This document shows positions 1-8,548 of a DNA stretch of 64,000 nt, piece by piece; position 1 is the stretch's first letter; the number at the start of each line of letters is the position of its first letter. Source of the stretch: DASQEH01 sp038239485 (lineage in GTDB: Bacteria > Actinomycetota > Actinomycetes > Propionibacteriales > Nocardioidaceae); contig JBBSET010000011.1 of assembly GCA_038239485.1 (NCBI GenBank), forward strand, positions 8,071-72,070, in the 5' to 3' direction. A program made the position numbers and the translations under genes. The notes under the pieces were generated by a model. That model did not search any database. It was given only the letters and a program-made list of their open reading frames with translations, and was not told where the DNA came from.

Positions 1-38
1 AGGGCTCGGCTGTGCGAGACGACGACGAGGCCGATCAC
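1..38 (-). CDS. dhaM: DhaM phosphotransferase subunit, N-terminal 12 codons only (cut by window edge)
   Basis: Reading the minus strand from a GTG at 38 gives MIGLVVVSHSRA before the window ends. The VSHS motif near residue 8 is the start of the PTS EIIA-like domain of DhaM, whose histidine carries phosphate from HPr to the ADP held on DhaL. The GTG overlaps the dhaL stop (GTGA), the usual sign of translational coupling, and gene order dhaK-dhaL-dhaM fits. The call rests on 12 residues plus context; the rest lies outside the window. Confidence 0.75.
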   Translation of the reverse strand, partial: MIGLVVVSHSRA

Positions 39-673
39 GACAAGGCGGCCGCAGCGGACTCCAGCAGCATCGTCGTGCTCGTGGCGCCGGGATCCTGGTG
101 GCCGGCGCTGCGCTCACCCAGGTAGCTGGCGCGACCCTTGCGCGCGACCAGCGGCGTGGTGCTGTCGCGACCCTCCGCAGCAGCCTTCGCCGCAGCACCC
201 AGCGCGGTCGCCACGCCCTCGCCGACGGCGGCGTCGTAGGCGTCCAGAGCAGGCATCAGCGCGTCGACCATCGTCTTGTCGCCGACCTCCGCCTTGCCCC
301 TGGCGACGATCCCCTGGACGCCGGCTCTCAGCGCCGCTCCGAGCTCCGGCGCGGAGATCTCGTCGGCCCCCTGCAAAGAGCTGCCAAGCCGGAGGAAGAA
401 CGTCCCGTACAACGGGCCACTGGCGCCACCGACGGTGCTCACCAGCGTCATGCCGACCTTCTTGAAGAGGGCGTCGGCGGTCTCGAACTCCGTTGCGTCA
501 AGGGCGGCGACGACAGCCTTCATCCCTCGGTCCATGTTGCTGCCGTGGTCAGCGTCTCCGATGGCGGAGTCGAGGTCGGTGAGCATGGCAGCGTTGTCAT
601 GGATGGTGGCGGCGAACTGCCGCAGCCACGCGCCGAAGGCGTCGACAGTGACGACAGTGACGACATCCCCCAT
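35..673 (-). CDS. dhaL: Dihydroxyacetone kinase ADP-binding subunit DhaL
   Basis: 212 residues, the usual size for DhaL, the all-helical subunit that holds ADP/ATP and transfers phosphate to dihydroxyacetone bound by DhaK. The metal-nucleotide motif GDADHGSNM is present, with Asp35, Asp40 and Asp42 in the places of the three magnesium-binding aspartates of the family. The C-terminal SAGHQDPGATS segment is the conserved nucleotide-lid loop. It starts 3 nt after dhaK stops and overlaps dhaM, so the three subunits form one operon. A following dhaM means phosphate probably comes from PEP through the PTS rather than from free ATP. Confidence 0.95.
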   Translation of the reverse strand: MGDVVTVVTVDAFGAWLRQFAATIHDNAAMLTDLDSAIGDADHGSNMDRGMKAVVAALDATEFETADALFKKVGMTLVSTVGGASGPLYGTFFLRLGSSLQGADEISAPELGAALRAGVQGIVARGKAEVGDKTMVDALMPALDAYDAAVGEGVATALGAAAKAAAEGRDSTTPLVARKGRASYLGERSAGHQDPGATSTTMLLESAAAALS

Positions 674-676
674 CCG

Positions 677-1681
677 TCAGGCTCCCCAGCGCAGGCCGGG
701 AGTGTTGACGGGAGCATCCCAGAGCGAGACGAGCTCGTCGTCAGCCTTGAGCAGCGTGACCGAGCAGCCGGCCATCTCCAGCGAGGTGATGTAGCTGCCA
801 ACCAGCGATCGGGCCACCGTGATTCCGGCCTTCTCGAGCAGCTGGGCAACCTCGTTGTACATGACGTAGAGCTCAAGCAGGGGCGTGCCACCCATCCCGT
901 TGACGAAGGCGATGACCGAGTCACCCTGACCGTAGGGCAGGTCACCGACGATCGGGTCCACCAGCATCGAGGCGATCTCCTTGGCTGACGCGAGAGGCAG
1001 CCGCTTGCGCCCAGGCTCACCGTGGATACCGATCCCGAGCTCCATCTCGTTCTCGCCGAGCTCGAATGTCGGCTTGCCCGCAGCCGGTACTGTGCAGGAC
1101 GTCAGCGCCATGCCCATGCTGCGGCCGAGATCGTTGACGCGCTTGGCCAGGTCCGCGACGTCGTTCAGCGAACGGCCCTGCTCCGCGGCGGCTCCGACGA
1201 TCTTCTCCAGCAGCACAGTCACGCCGACACCGCGACGGCCAGCCGTGTAGAGGCTGTCCTGCACGGCCACGTCGTCGTCGGTGACGACCGACAGCACCTC
1301 GATGCCGCTGTCGGCGGCGGCCATCTCCGCGGCCATCTCGAAGTTCATCACGTCGCCGGTGTAGTTCTTCACGATGTGCAGCACGCCGGCGCCCCCGTCG
1401 ACCTCCTTGGTCGCCGCCATCATCTGGTCAGGCACCGGGGAGGTGAACACCTCGCCCGCGCAGGCCGCGTCGAGCATGCCCATCCCGACGAATCCGCCAT
1501 GCATCGGCTCGTGCCCGGAACCGCCTCCGGAGATCAGTCCGACCTTGCCCTGCTTGGGCGCGTCCTTGCGGTAGATCACCTTGTTGTCGTGGTCGATGCG
1601 AACACGATCGGAATGAGCTGCTTCGAATCCTAGGAGGGCTTCTTGGACGACGTCGGCCGGGGCATTAATCAGCTTCTTCAT
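677..1681 (-). CDS. dhaK: Dihydroxyacetone kinase substrate-binding subunit DhaK
   Basis: 334 residues from the ATG at 1681 (MKKLIN), the family-typical start; an in-frame ATG at 1699 would add six residues. DhaK binds dihydroxyacetone covalently as a hemiaminal on a histidine; GIGIHGEPG supplies this residue (His220). GGGSGHEP (His57) and NYTGD (Asp110) match the other active-site residues of the E. coli protein. First gene of the dhaKLM operon, 58 nt downstream of prpE on the same strand, so it may share that transcript. Role: phosphorylation of dihydroxyacetone to DHAP, entering glycolysis. Confidence 0.96.
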   Translation of the reverse strand: MKKLINAPADVVQEALLGFEAAHSDRVRIDHDNKVIYRKDAPKQGKVGLISGGGSGHEPMHGGFVGMGMLDAACAGEVFTSPVPDQMMAATKEVDGGAGVLHIVKNYTGDVMNFEMAAEMAAADSGIEVLSVVTDDDVAVQDSLYTAGRRGVGVTVLLEKIVGAAAEQGRSLNDVADLAKRVNDLGRSMGMALTSCTVPAAGKPTFELGENEMELGIGIHGEPGRKRLPLASAKEIASMLVDPIVGDLPYGQGDSVIAFVNGMGGTPLLELYVMYNEVAQLLEKAGITVARSLVGSYITSLEMAGCSVTLLKADDELVSLWDAPVNTPGLRWGA

Positions 1682-1739
1682 GGCCCCATCCGACCACATG
1701 CCGTGGCTGGCAACAACAGGCGATTTCGTGAACGGGCAA

Positions 1740-3626
1740 CTACTGACCGCGAATAGCGGCGGAGATGGCGTCCAGCACGGCCGGGTCCTCGATGGTCGAC
1801 GGGACGGGAGGCTCCTCGCCGTCGGCGAGCTGGCGCATCGTCTTACGCAGGATCTTGCCCGAGCGGGTCTTCGGCAGCCCCGCCACCACGCTCACCTGGC
1901 GGAAGGCTGCGACCGGTCCGATCTCGTCTCTCACCCTCGCGACCAGCTCAGCCGTCAAGACGTCGACGTCGATGTCGACGCCTGACTTGAGAACGACGAA
2001 GCCGCGCGGGAGCTGCCCCTTGAGGGGGTCGGCGGCGCCGATGACGGCGCATTCGGCGACGGCTGGATGGGCAGCGAGCACCGCCTCGATCGACCCGGTC
2101 GACAACCGGTGGCCTGCGACGTTGATGACGTCGTCGGTGCGGCCCATCACGTAGACGTACCCGTCGTCGTCCAGGTAGCCGCCGTCCCCGGAGAGGTAGT
2201 AGCCGTCGTAGGCGCGAAGGTATGACGAGACATAGCGGTCGTCGTCGTGCCACAGCGTGGTGAGGGTCCCCGGCGGCAGCGGCAGACGCAGACAGATGAC
2301 CCCCTCGCGGTTGGCCCGCAGCACATTGCCGTGCTCGTCGAGCACCCGTACGTCGAAGCCGGGGACCGGGACGCTCGGCGATCCGGCCTTGATCGGTAGC
2401 GGTTCGAGACCGCGGGGGTTCGCCACGATCGGCCAGCCGGTCTCGGTCTGCCACCAGTTGTCGATGACCGGGATGCCGAGCTGCTCGCCTGCCCAGCGGT
2501 AGGTCTCGGGGTCGAGGCGCTCCCCCGCCAGGAACAGGTGCCGCAGCGAGCCGAGGCGCTCGGTCTGGATGAGCGCTCCGTCCGGGTCCTCCTTCTTGAT
2601 CGCCCGGATCGCGGTCGGGGCGGTGAAGAGCCCTTCCACCTTGTGCTCCGCCACCACCCGCCAGAACGCGCCGGCGTCCGGGGTGCCGACCGGTTTGCCT
2701 TCGTACAGCACGGTCGTCGCACCCACGAGCAGCGGCGCGTAGACGATGTAGGAGTGGCCGACGACCCAACCCACGTCCGACGCCGTCCACCAGACCTGCC
2801 CCGCTGAGATGTCGAAGATGTTCTTCATCGACCAGGCGAGGGCGACCGCGTGCCCGCCGTTGTCGCGGACTATCCCTTTCGGCTTGCCGGTCGTTCCCGA
2901 CGTGTAGAGCACATACAGCGGGTCGGTCGCCGCGACAGGTACGGCAGGGGCCGGATCGCTCCGACCGGCCTTGGCAGCCAGGTCCCAGTCGATGTCGCGT
3001 CCTTCGACCATGTCGGCGCGCAGCTGTTCGCGCTGCTTCACGATGACGACAGGCACGCGATGGGAGGCCAGGTCGAGAGCCTTGTCGAGCAGGGGCTTGT
3101 AGGCGACGACGCGCGACGGCTCGATGCCGCAGGACGCCGTCACCACGACAGTCGGCTCGGCGTCGTCGATCCGGACGGCGAGCTCGGCCGCGGCGAACCC
3201 CCCGAAGACCACGGAGTGCACCGCCCCGAGCCGCGCCGTCGCCAACATCGCGACGACGGCCTCGGGGATCATCGGCATGTAGATGACCACCCGGTCGCCG
3301 ACGCCGACACCGCTGTCACGCAGGACGGCCGCGAACGCCGCGACCAGCTCCAGCAGCTGGCTGTAGGTGTAGGTCTTCGTCGTCGCCGTGACTGGGCTGT
3401 CGTAGATCAGCGCCGGCTGGTCCGCGCGACCTCTGATCACATGCCGGTCCAGGGCGTTGTAGCAGGTGTTGAGCCGGCCGCCGGCGAACCATCGGTAGAA
3501 GGGCAGCGTCGTGGCGTCCAGGACCTGCGCCGGCTTGACGAACCAGTCGACAAGCCCGGCTTGCTCACCCCAGAAGGTGTCGGGGTCGTTCACGCTGGCG
3601 TCGTATGTCTCCCGGTAGGCGGTCAT
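1740..3626 (-). CDS. prpE: Propionyl-CoA synthetase (acyl-CoA synthetase, AMP-forming)
   Basis: 628 residues. Adenylate-forming enzyme that activates propionate (possibly also acetate) to the acyl-CoA. The phosphate-binding loop YTSGTTGKPKG is at about 241-251, the motif WWQTETGW is intact, and the catalytic lysine is in TRSGKILRK (Lys591), the residue acetylated in this family to switch activity off. GHRLSTGSIE is the PrpE form of the hinge region, unlike GHRLGTAE of acetyl-CoA synthetases, so PrpE is preferred over Acs. The start is the ATG at 3626, eight nt after GGAAAGG; the in-frame GTG at 3635 overlaps that ribosome-binding site. Divergent from the RIO kinase. Confidence 0.88.
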   Translation of the reverse strand: MTAYRETYDASVNDPDTFWGEQAGLVDWFVKPAQVLDATTLPFYRWFAGGRLNTCYNALDRHVIRGRADQPALIYDSPVTATTKTYTYSQLLELVAAFAAVLRDSGVGVGDRVVIYMPMIPEAVVAMLATARLGAVHSVVFGGFAAAELAVRIDDAEPTVVVTASCGIEPSRVVAYKPLLDKALDLASHRVPVVIVKQREQLRADMVEGRDIDWDLAAKAGRSDPAPAVPVAATDPLYVLYTSGTTGKPKGIVRDNGGHAVALAWSMKNIFDISAGQVWWTASDVGWVVGHSYIVYAPLLVGATTVLYEGKPVGTPDAGAFWRVVAEHKVEGLFTAPTAIRAIKKEDPDGALIQTERLGSLRHLFLAGERLDPETYRWAGEQLGIPVIDNWWQTETGWPIVANPRGLEPLPIKAGSPSVPVPGFDVRVLDEHGNVLRANREGVICLRLPLPPGTLTTLWHDDDRYVSSYLRAYDGYYLSGDGGYLDDDGYVYVMGRTDDVINVAGHRLSTGSIEAVLAAHPAVAECAVIGAADPLKGQLPRGFVVLKSGVDIDVDVLTAELVARVRDEIGPVAAFRQVSVVAGLPKTRSGKILRKTMRQLADGEEPPVPSTIEDPAVLDAISAAIRGQ

Positions 3627-3868
3627 GGTTGCCACCTTTCCACCACATGCCCGCGACCACCATGGAGGCGCTCGAAACCAGTTGCGCCCGTCGGTGTCGG
3701 CCTGTCACGATCGCAGCAGTCGGCCGGAGCGACCGGCCACCCCGAGCGAAGGAGGCGTCGACATGTTCACCCCTGTTCTGGGGCACTTCGCCGTCCCCTG
3801 TCGTGTCGAGGCCACGCCGGCTCACTGAGCGCCGCAGCACCTCGACCTCATCGCTCGAGGAGCACACC

Positions 3869-4699
3869 GTGTACAACCCGTCGTCCCCTACGGACTTCAC
3901 CTTCCACACCGTTGCCGACCTCCGCGACGACCAGCGCTGGTCCACCTGGTCGAGCGTCGATGCGAAGCTGGCTCACGGCCCGCACCCCCGCCCCGACTGG
4001 GTGGTCACCGACGACGGTGCGGTCGACACCGAGCTCGGCATCCTCAAGACCGGCAAGGAAGCCGACGTCTTCCTCGTCGAGCGCGCCGTTCCCGGCGACT
4101 CCTCGCGGTGGTCCCTGCTGGCCGCCAAGCGCTACCGCAGCTCAGAGCACCGGCAGTTCCATCGCGACGCCGGCTACACCGAAGGGCGTCGTACCCGGCG
4201 CAGCCGCGACGCCCGGGCGCTGGCGAAGAAGACCGACTGGGGCCGCCAGGTCGCCGCCGGACAGTGGGCCGACCACGAGTTCGGCGCCCTGTCGTCCCTC
4301 TGGTCGGCCGGCGTCCCCGTGCCCTACCCGGTGATGATCGACGGCACCGAGATCTTGATGGAGTACATCGAGGTCGACGGCGGCGCGGCACCCCGGTTGG
4401 CCCAGCTCAGGCCGGACCTGACCGTCGTGGAGAGCTACTACGAGCAGCTACGAGAAGCGATGGGCGTGCTCGCACGGCAGGGGCTGGCGCACGGTGACCT
4501 CTCGGCGTACAACATCTTGGCCCAGGGTGAGCGGCTGGTGATCATCGACCTGCCCCAGGTGGTCGACATCGTCGGCAACCCGGCCGGGGTCGAGTTCCTG
4601 CAGCGCGACTGCCGCAACGTGTGCCAGTGGTTCGTGTCCCGCGGTCTGCCGGTCGACCCCGACGAGCTGCTCTCGGAACTGCTCGCGCAGGCCTGGTAG
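3869..4699 (+). CDS. RIO1-type serine/threonine protein kinase
   Basis: 276 residues from the GTG at 3869, six nt after AGGAG. The RIO fold is shown by GKEADVFLV (nucleotide loop, about 63-70), Lys87 in LAAKRY, the catalytic loop LAHGDLSAYNIL (Asp210) and the metal-binding IIDLPQ (Asp227), in the usual order. In archaea and eukaryotes RIO1 acts in small-subunit maturation; the bacterial members are less studied, so the substrate here is unknown. Transcribed divergently from prpE across about 240 nt. The open frame runs upstream to 3605, but that part shows no conserved sequence and overlaps the prpE 5' end. Confidence 0.9.
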   Translation: MYNPSSPTDFTFHTVADLRDDQRWSTWSSVDAKLAHGPHPRPDWVVTDDGAVDTELGILKTGKEADVFLVERAVPGDSSRWSLLAAKRYRSSEHRQFHRDAGYTEGRRTRRSRDARALAKKTDWGRQVAAGQWADHEFGALSSLWSAGVPVPYPVMIDGTEILMEYIEVDGGAAPRLAQLRPDLTVVESYYEQLREAMGVLARQGLAHGDLSAYNILAQGERLVIIDLPQVVDIVGNPAGVEFLQRDCRNVCQWFVSRGLPVDPDELLSELLAQAW

Positions 4700-4717
4700 G
4701 CGGCACGGCTTGCCGCC
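4699..4717. terminator. Hairpin between convergent RIO kinase and HAD genes
   Basis: GGCGGCA and TGCCGCC form a perfect 7-bp stem with a 5-nt loop starting at the last base of the RIO kinase stop codon. No T tract follows on either strand, so it is a possible bidirectional or Rho-assisted terminator only. Confidence 0.4.
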
Positions 4718-4737
4718 GGAGGCTCAGGTCCGCCCGG

Positions 4738-5583
4738 TCAGCCCGGCTGCTCGGGCGACATCGCCAGAGCGCGCTCGACCGTCCTGGCGACGCCGTCGTC
4801 GTCATTTCCGGGGCAGGTGTGTGAGGCGGCGGCGAGCACGGCGGGATGCCCGTTGGCCATGGCGAACGACGTCCCGGCCCACCTCAGCATCGGTAGGTCG
4901 TTGAGCATGTCCCCGAACGCCCAGACGGCCTCCGCGTCGACCCCGTTGCTCTCGCACCACGTGGCGAGGGCCGCCGCCTTGCTCACCCCGACCGCAGACA
5001 TCTCGAGCAGCCCGTCCGCGCCGGAGACATGGACGTCGGCGAGACCTCTCACGATCTCGCGCCCGCGCGCGATGAAGTCGTCCGGGTGCAGACCGTCATT
5101 GCGGGCGAGCAGCTTCGCAGGCAGCTGGTCGAGAAGGGTCTCGATCGGACCGGTCCGCGGTTCGAACGGGAGCCAGTGCCTCTCGGTGAACTGCGGCTCC
5201 TTGGCGAAGCCTCCGGCGTGCTCGGTCGCGAAGGAGGTACCGGGCAGCGCCTCCCGCAAAGCTCCCGCCAGCCTCAGCACGATGTCCCTCTGCATCGGCG
5301 TGATCGAGACGATCCGGCGCCGGCCGACGTCGTAGACGATGGCCCCGTTGGCACAGATCGCCAAGCCGTGGAGGCCGACCAGGTCGGAGAGCTCGTGCAG
5401 CCAGCGAGGCGGCCGAGCGGTCACGAAGACAACCTCGATACCGCCCTGCGCCGCCGCCGACAGCGCGGCCCTGGTCCTCGCCGACACCGTTCCGTCGGCC
5501 CTCAGCAGAGTGCCGTCGAGATCGGTGGCGACGAGTCGCGGTCTGGACAGCGGCGAGATGGCCGTCTCATGCCCGGCGCTCAT
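4738..5583 (-). CDS. HAD-superfamily phosphatase, Cof/YbiV type
   Basis: 281 residues from the ATG at 5583, which overlaps the rlmN stop (ATGA). HAD motif I is DLDGTLL near the N terminus and motif IV is GDMLND near the C terminus; the spacing between them leaves room for a C2B cap, the Cof-type layout. Such enzymes remove phosphate from sugar phosphates, FMN or similar small molecules; the substrate cannot be told from sequence. Its coupling to rlmN means co-expression but no obvious shared pathway. Confidence 0.85.
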   Translation of the reverse strand: MSAGHETAISPLSRPRLVATDLDGTLLRADGTVSARTRAALSAAAQGGIEVVFVTARPPRWLHELSDLVGLHGLAICANGAIVYDVGRRRIVSITPMQRDIVLRLAGALREALPGTSFATEHAGGFAKEPQFTERHWLPFEPRTGPIETLLDQLPAKLLARNDGLHPDDFIARGREIVRGLADVHVSGADGLLEMSAVGVSKAAALATWCESNGVDAEAVWAFGDMLNDLPMLRWAGTSFAMANGHPAVLAAASHTCPGNDDDGVARTVERALAMSPEQPG

Positions 5584-6731
5584 CCTTGAGCGGCCAGCTG
5601 GCCGCACGCGCCGTCGATCTCACGGCCGCGAGTGTCGCGGACGGTCGTCGGTACGCCTTTGGCCTCGAGGCGACGGACGAACTCGCGCTCGTCCTCCGGC
5701 CTCGACGCCGTCCACTTGGAGCCGGGCGTGGGATTGAGCGGGATCAGGTTCACATGCACCCAGCCCCAGTCGCCGTAGGACGTGAGCACGTCGCCGAGCA
5801 GGTCGGCACGCCAGGCCTCGTCGTTGATGTCCTTGATCATGGCGTACTCGATCGAGACGCGCCGCTTGGTGGTACGCGCGTAGTTCCACGCCGCCTCCAC
5901 GGCCTCGGCGACGCTCCAGCGCGTGTTGATCGGCACCAGGTCGTTGCGCAGCTCGTCGTCGGGGGCATGCAGGGACAGTGCGAGCGTGACCGGAATGCCC
6001 TCCTCCGCAAGCTGCTGCATCCGCGGCACGAGACCGACCGTCGACACCGTGATGCCGCGTGCCGACATCCCCAAACCGTCCGGCGAGGGGTCGACCATCC
6101 GTCGTATCGACGCGATGACGGCCTTGTAGTTGGCCATCGGCTCACCCATCCCCATGAACACGACGTTGGACACCCGGCCGGGTCCTCCGGGTACCTCGTC
6201 ACGGTTCAGCGCTCGGGCGCCCGCCACCACCTGCTCGATGATCTCGCCGGTACTCAGGTTGCGCTGCAGTCCACCCTGGCCCGTGGCGCAGAAGGGACAG
6301 GCCATCCCGCATCCCGCTTGCGACGACACACACAGCGTCACCCGACCCGGGTAGCGCATCAGCACCGACTCGACCAGCGCGCCGTCGTGCAGCCGCCACA
6401 AGGTCTTGCGCGTGGCGCCACGGTCGGCGTGCAATGTCTTGACGTGGGTGATCAGGGTCGGCAGCAGCGCGTCGCGGAGCGGGACCCGCAGATCGGCTGG
6501 CAGGTCGGTCATGTCGGCGGGGTCGTCGACCAGCCTGGAGAAGTAGTGACGCGACACCTGCTTGGCCCGGAACCCGGGCAGCCCGGCCTTCTCGACCGCA
6601 TGCCTTCGTTCGGCCGAGGTGAGGTCGGCGAGGTGGCGGGGGGGCATGCGGGCGCTGCGCGGCTCGTCGAAGACCAGTGGAAGTTGGGTAGGCTCCTCGG
6701 CCGGGGCAGGGGTGCGAACGGGTTCAGGCAT
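5580..6731 (-). CDS. rlmN: Dual-specificity 23S rRNA/tRNA adenine-C2 methyltransferase RlmN
   Basis: 383 residues from the ATG at 6731 (an in-frame GTG at 6749 would add six). Radical-SAM enzyme methylating A2503 of 23S rRNA and A37 of some tRNAs. The iron-sulfur motif CGMACPFC, the GMGEP motif, and the C-terminal IDGACGQLA cysteine that forms the methylated protein intermediate are all visible; the first catalytic cysteine is in CVSSQAGC. It lies head to head with the SpoU methyltransferase with only a few tens of bases between starts, so promoters must overlap. Often found near frr-cdsA in actinobacteria, as here. Confidence 0.96.
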   Translation of the reverse strand: MPEPVRTPAPAEEPTQLPLVFDEPRSARMPPRHLADLTSAERRHAVEKAGLPGFRAKQVSRHYFSRLVDDPADMTDLPADLRVPLRDALLPTLITHVKTLHADRGATRKTLWRLHDGALVESVLMRYPGRVTLCVSSQAGCGMACPFCATGQGGLQRNLSTGEIIEQVVAGARALNRDEVPGGPGRVSNVVFMGMGEPMANYKAVIASIRRMVDPSPDGLGMSARGITVSTVGLVPRMQQLAEEGIPVTLALSLHAPDDELRNDLVPINTRWSVAEAVEAAWNYARTTKRRVSIEYAMIKDINDEAWRADLLGDVLTSYGDWGWVHVNLIPLNPTPGSKWTASRPEDEREFVRRLEAKGVPTTVRDTRGREIDGACGQLAAQG

Positions 6732-6769
6732 GACCCCCCAGTCTCTCACGATGCGCCATAGTGGCGGTG

Positions 6770-7591
6770 ATGACCGACGTCGACGACAGCCGCCAGATCA
6801 CCAGCACCACCAACCCGCGGGTGAAGTGGCTGGTCAGCCTCCGCAAGCGGCGCACGCGTGATGCGGAGCGGGTCGCGGTGGTCGAGGGGCTCGCGGAGCT
6901 CACCTTGGCGCTGGACGTCGGCGTCCGGCCTCGTCAGGTGTTCTGGTGCCCCGCGATGGTGTCGGAACCGGCCCGGTCGGTCGTTCTCGACCGTGTTGCC
7001 AGGCTCGGCAGTGAGGTCGTGGCGCTGGGCGGGGCCGCGTTCGCCAAGTCGTCGTACCGGGAGTCCCCGGACGGCTGGCTGGCCGTCGTCGGGGACCCGG
7101 TCTCGCCGCTGGCGGATCTACGCCTCGGCGCCCGTCCGCTCGTGCTGGTATGCGAAGGCGTGGAGAAGCCGGGCAACCTGGGCGCAATGCTTCGAACCGC
7201 CGAGGCGGCAGGAGTCGATGCGGTGGTCGCCGCGTCGCCTGTCGCCGACTGGGGCAACCCTAATGTCGTCAGGGCCAGCAAGGGCACGGTGTTCGCGGTC
7301 CCGATCGCTGCTGCGCCCAACAGCGAGGTGGTGGGGTGGCTCCGACAGCACGGTATGACCATCGTGGTCGCCACCCCGGACGCGGAGAGGCTGGTCACCG
7401 ATGTCGACCTCACCGGGCCGACCGCCCTTGTGGTCGGCGCGGAGCATGGCGGGGTGAGCGGGGAGATCGCCGGGGTTGCCGACATCCGAGCGGCGCTGCC
7501 GATGAGAGGCCGCGTCAACTCCCTCAACGTCGCCGCCTCGGCGGCGATCGTTCTGTACGAGGCCGTTCGTCAACGAGGGGGCGGAACGTGA
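6770..7591 (+). CDS. SpoU/TrmH-family RNA 2'-O-methyltransferase
   Basis: 273 residues from the ATG at 6770; the GTG at 6761 is an alternative and neither has a strong ribosome-binding site. The SPOUT knot motifs are all present in the last 150 residues: NLGAMLRTAEAAG (motif 1), VVGAEHGGVS (motif 2) and RVNSLNVAASAAIVLYE (motif 3). The N-terminal part (TNPRVKWLVSLRKRRTRD) is the L30e-like RNA-binding domain seen in TsnR/RlmB relatives. It methylates a ribose in rRNA or tRNA; the target is not decided by sequence. The gene ends about 80 nt before the SMR transporter. Confidence 0.88.
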   Translation: MTDVDDSRQITSTTNPRVKWLVSLRKRRTRDAERVAVVEGLAELTLALDVGVRPRQVFWCPAMVSEPARSVVLDRVARLGSEVVALGGAAFAKSSYRESPDGWLAVVGDPVSPLADLRLGARPLVLVCEGVEKPGNLGAMLRTAEAAGVDAVVAASPVADWGNPNVVRASKGTVFAVPIAAAPNSEVVGWLRQHGMTIVVATPDAERLVTDVDLTGPTALVVGAEHGGVSGEIAGVADIRAALPMRGRVNSLNVAASAAIVLYEAVRQRGGGT

Positions 7592-7611
7592 CCAGGCTCG
7601 CAGCATTCGAG

Positions 7612-7640
7612 TTGTGCGGACGACCCGAGCAATCTAGAAT
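7612..7640 (+). promoter_or_regulatory. Promoter of the SMR transporter-TetR operon
   Basis: TTGTGC (7612-7617), a 17-nt spacer and TAGAAT (7635-7640) resemble a vegetative sigma-70-type promoter. Transcription would start near 7647, inside the palindrome that follows, an ideal arrangement for repression. Confidence 0.55.
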
Positions 7641-7655
7641 TGAACATTCGTTCAA
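7640..7655. promoter_or_regulatory. Palindromic operator, likely bound by the downstream TetR regulator
   Basis: TTGAAC-ATTC-GTTCAA is a perfect 6-bp inverted repeat with a 4-bp centre. It begins on the last base of the -10 box and lies 18 nt before the SMR start codon. Size and position are typical of TetR-family operators. That the adjacent TetR protein is the ligand is inference from linkage. Confidence 0.65.
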
Positions 7656-7673
7656 GTTAGTGGAGTGATTTTC

Positions 7674-8003
7674 ATGAACAGCTGGCTGCTCCTAGCGGCC
7701 GCTATCGCGTCGGAGGTCGGCGCGACCGTTGCCCTCAAGCTCAGTGACGGTTTCACCCGGACGGTCCCGACTGCCCTCGTGGTCGTCGGTTACGTCCTGT
7801 CCTTCTTCCTGCTCGCCAAGATCCTGGCGGCCGGGATGAACCTCGGGGTCGTCTACGCGGTCTGGTCCGGGCTCGGCCTGGCGCTGATCGTCGGAGTGGA
7901 CGTGCTCTGGTTCCACCAGCGACTCGGAGCTGTCCAGATCGCGGGCCTGTTCTTCGTCGTCGCGGGTGTCGCGGCGCTCGAGCTGGGCGGCACCGTCGCG
8001 TGA
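7674..8003 (+). CDS. Small multidrug resistance (SMR) family transporter, EmrE/SugE type
   Basis: 109 residues, four hydrophobic helices, no signal peptide. The start ATG at 7674 lies eight nt after GGAG. The membrane-embedded glutamate essential in SMR proteins is in helix 1 (AIASEVGATVALK), and helix 4 ends the protein as in EmrE. YAVWSGLGLALI in helix 3 is the conserved packing motif, closer to the Mmr/EmrE drug-exporter side than to guanidinium exporters, though this is not certain. It exports cationic compounds against protons as an antiparallel dimer in the inner membrane. It overlaps the TetR gene by four bases and sits behind the palindromic operator, so expression is probably drug-inducible. 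Confidence 0.92.
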   Translation: MNSWLLLAAAIASEVGATVALKLSDGFTRTVPTALVVVGYVLSFFLLAKILAAGMNLGVVYAVWSGLGLALIVGVDVLWFHQRLGAVQIAGLFFVVAGVAALELGGTVA

Positions 8004-8548
8004 GCCCTGAGCAGCAGCCCGGGATGTCACCGGGACGAGGTGAGCGAACCCGTCGGGCGCTTGTCCTCGCGGCGCTGGCGATCATCGAGCGCGAGGGCAT
8101 CTGCGGGGTCACCCACCGCAACGTGACCCGGGCGGCAGGGCTACCGGCTACCTCGGCCGCCTACCACTTCGACTCGATCAACGACCTGCTCGAACAGGCG
8201 CTGATGTGGGCCGACGGGCAGGCTGTCGAGGCGCTGGTCGCGATTGGCACGGCACCCAATCCGGTCGCGGCGCTGTCGACGTGGCTGGCACGCGACTTCC
8301 GCCAGGAGCGCCCTCGGTTGATCGCGGAGTACGAGCTGTACCTCTACGCCGCCCGCACCCCCTCCATGCTGCCGAGCGCCAACGGCTGGCTCACCGGACT
8401 CGACGCCCTGGTGTCGACCTGGACGGCGGACCGCCGGGCCGTCCGGACCGTCTGCGCCTACATTGACGGGCTGCTGCTCCAAGCCCTCGTCTCGGGAGAG
8501 GCCCCGGACCCCGAGGAGCTGGAGGCGGCGATCCGGGACCTGCTCTGA
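8000..8548 (+). CDS. TetR-family transcriptional regulator
   Basis: 182 residues starting at a GTG that overlaps the transporter stop (GTGA). The N-terminal helix-turn-helix is about residues 15-60 (ending AAGLPATSAAYHFDSINDLL, the usual TetR recognition-helix region). The C-terminal ligand domain is all-helical and unassigned. Position directly behind an SMR pump and operator means it most likely represses its own operon and releases DNA on binding a pump substrate. The 3' end overlaps the tail of the convergent secreted-protein gene by about 90 bp. Confidence 0.92.
   Translation: MSPEQQPGMSPGRGERTRRALVLAALAIIEREGICGVTHRNVTRAAGLPATSAAYHFDSINDLLEQALMWADGQAVEALVAIGTAPNPVAALSTWLARDFRQERPRLIAEYELYLYAARTPSMLPSANGWLTGLDALVSTWTADRRAVRTVCAYIDGLLLQALVSGEAPDPEELEAAIRDLL

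Noticed and set aside
5586..6761. 391-codon plus-strand frame opposite rlmN
   Set aside because: Complete overlap with rlmN, whose radical-SAM motifs are intact; His/Arg-rich shadow translation.
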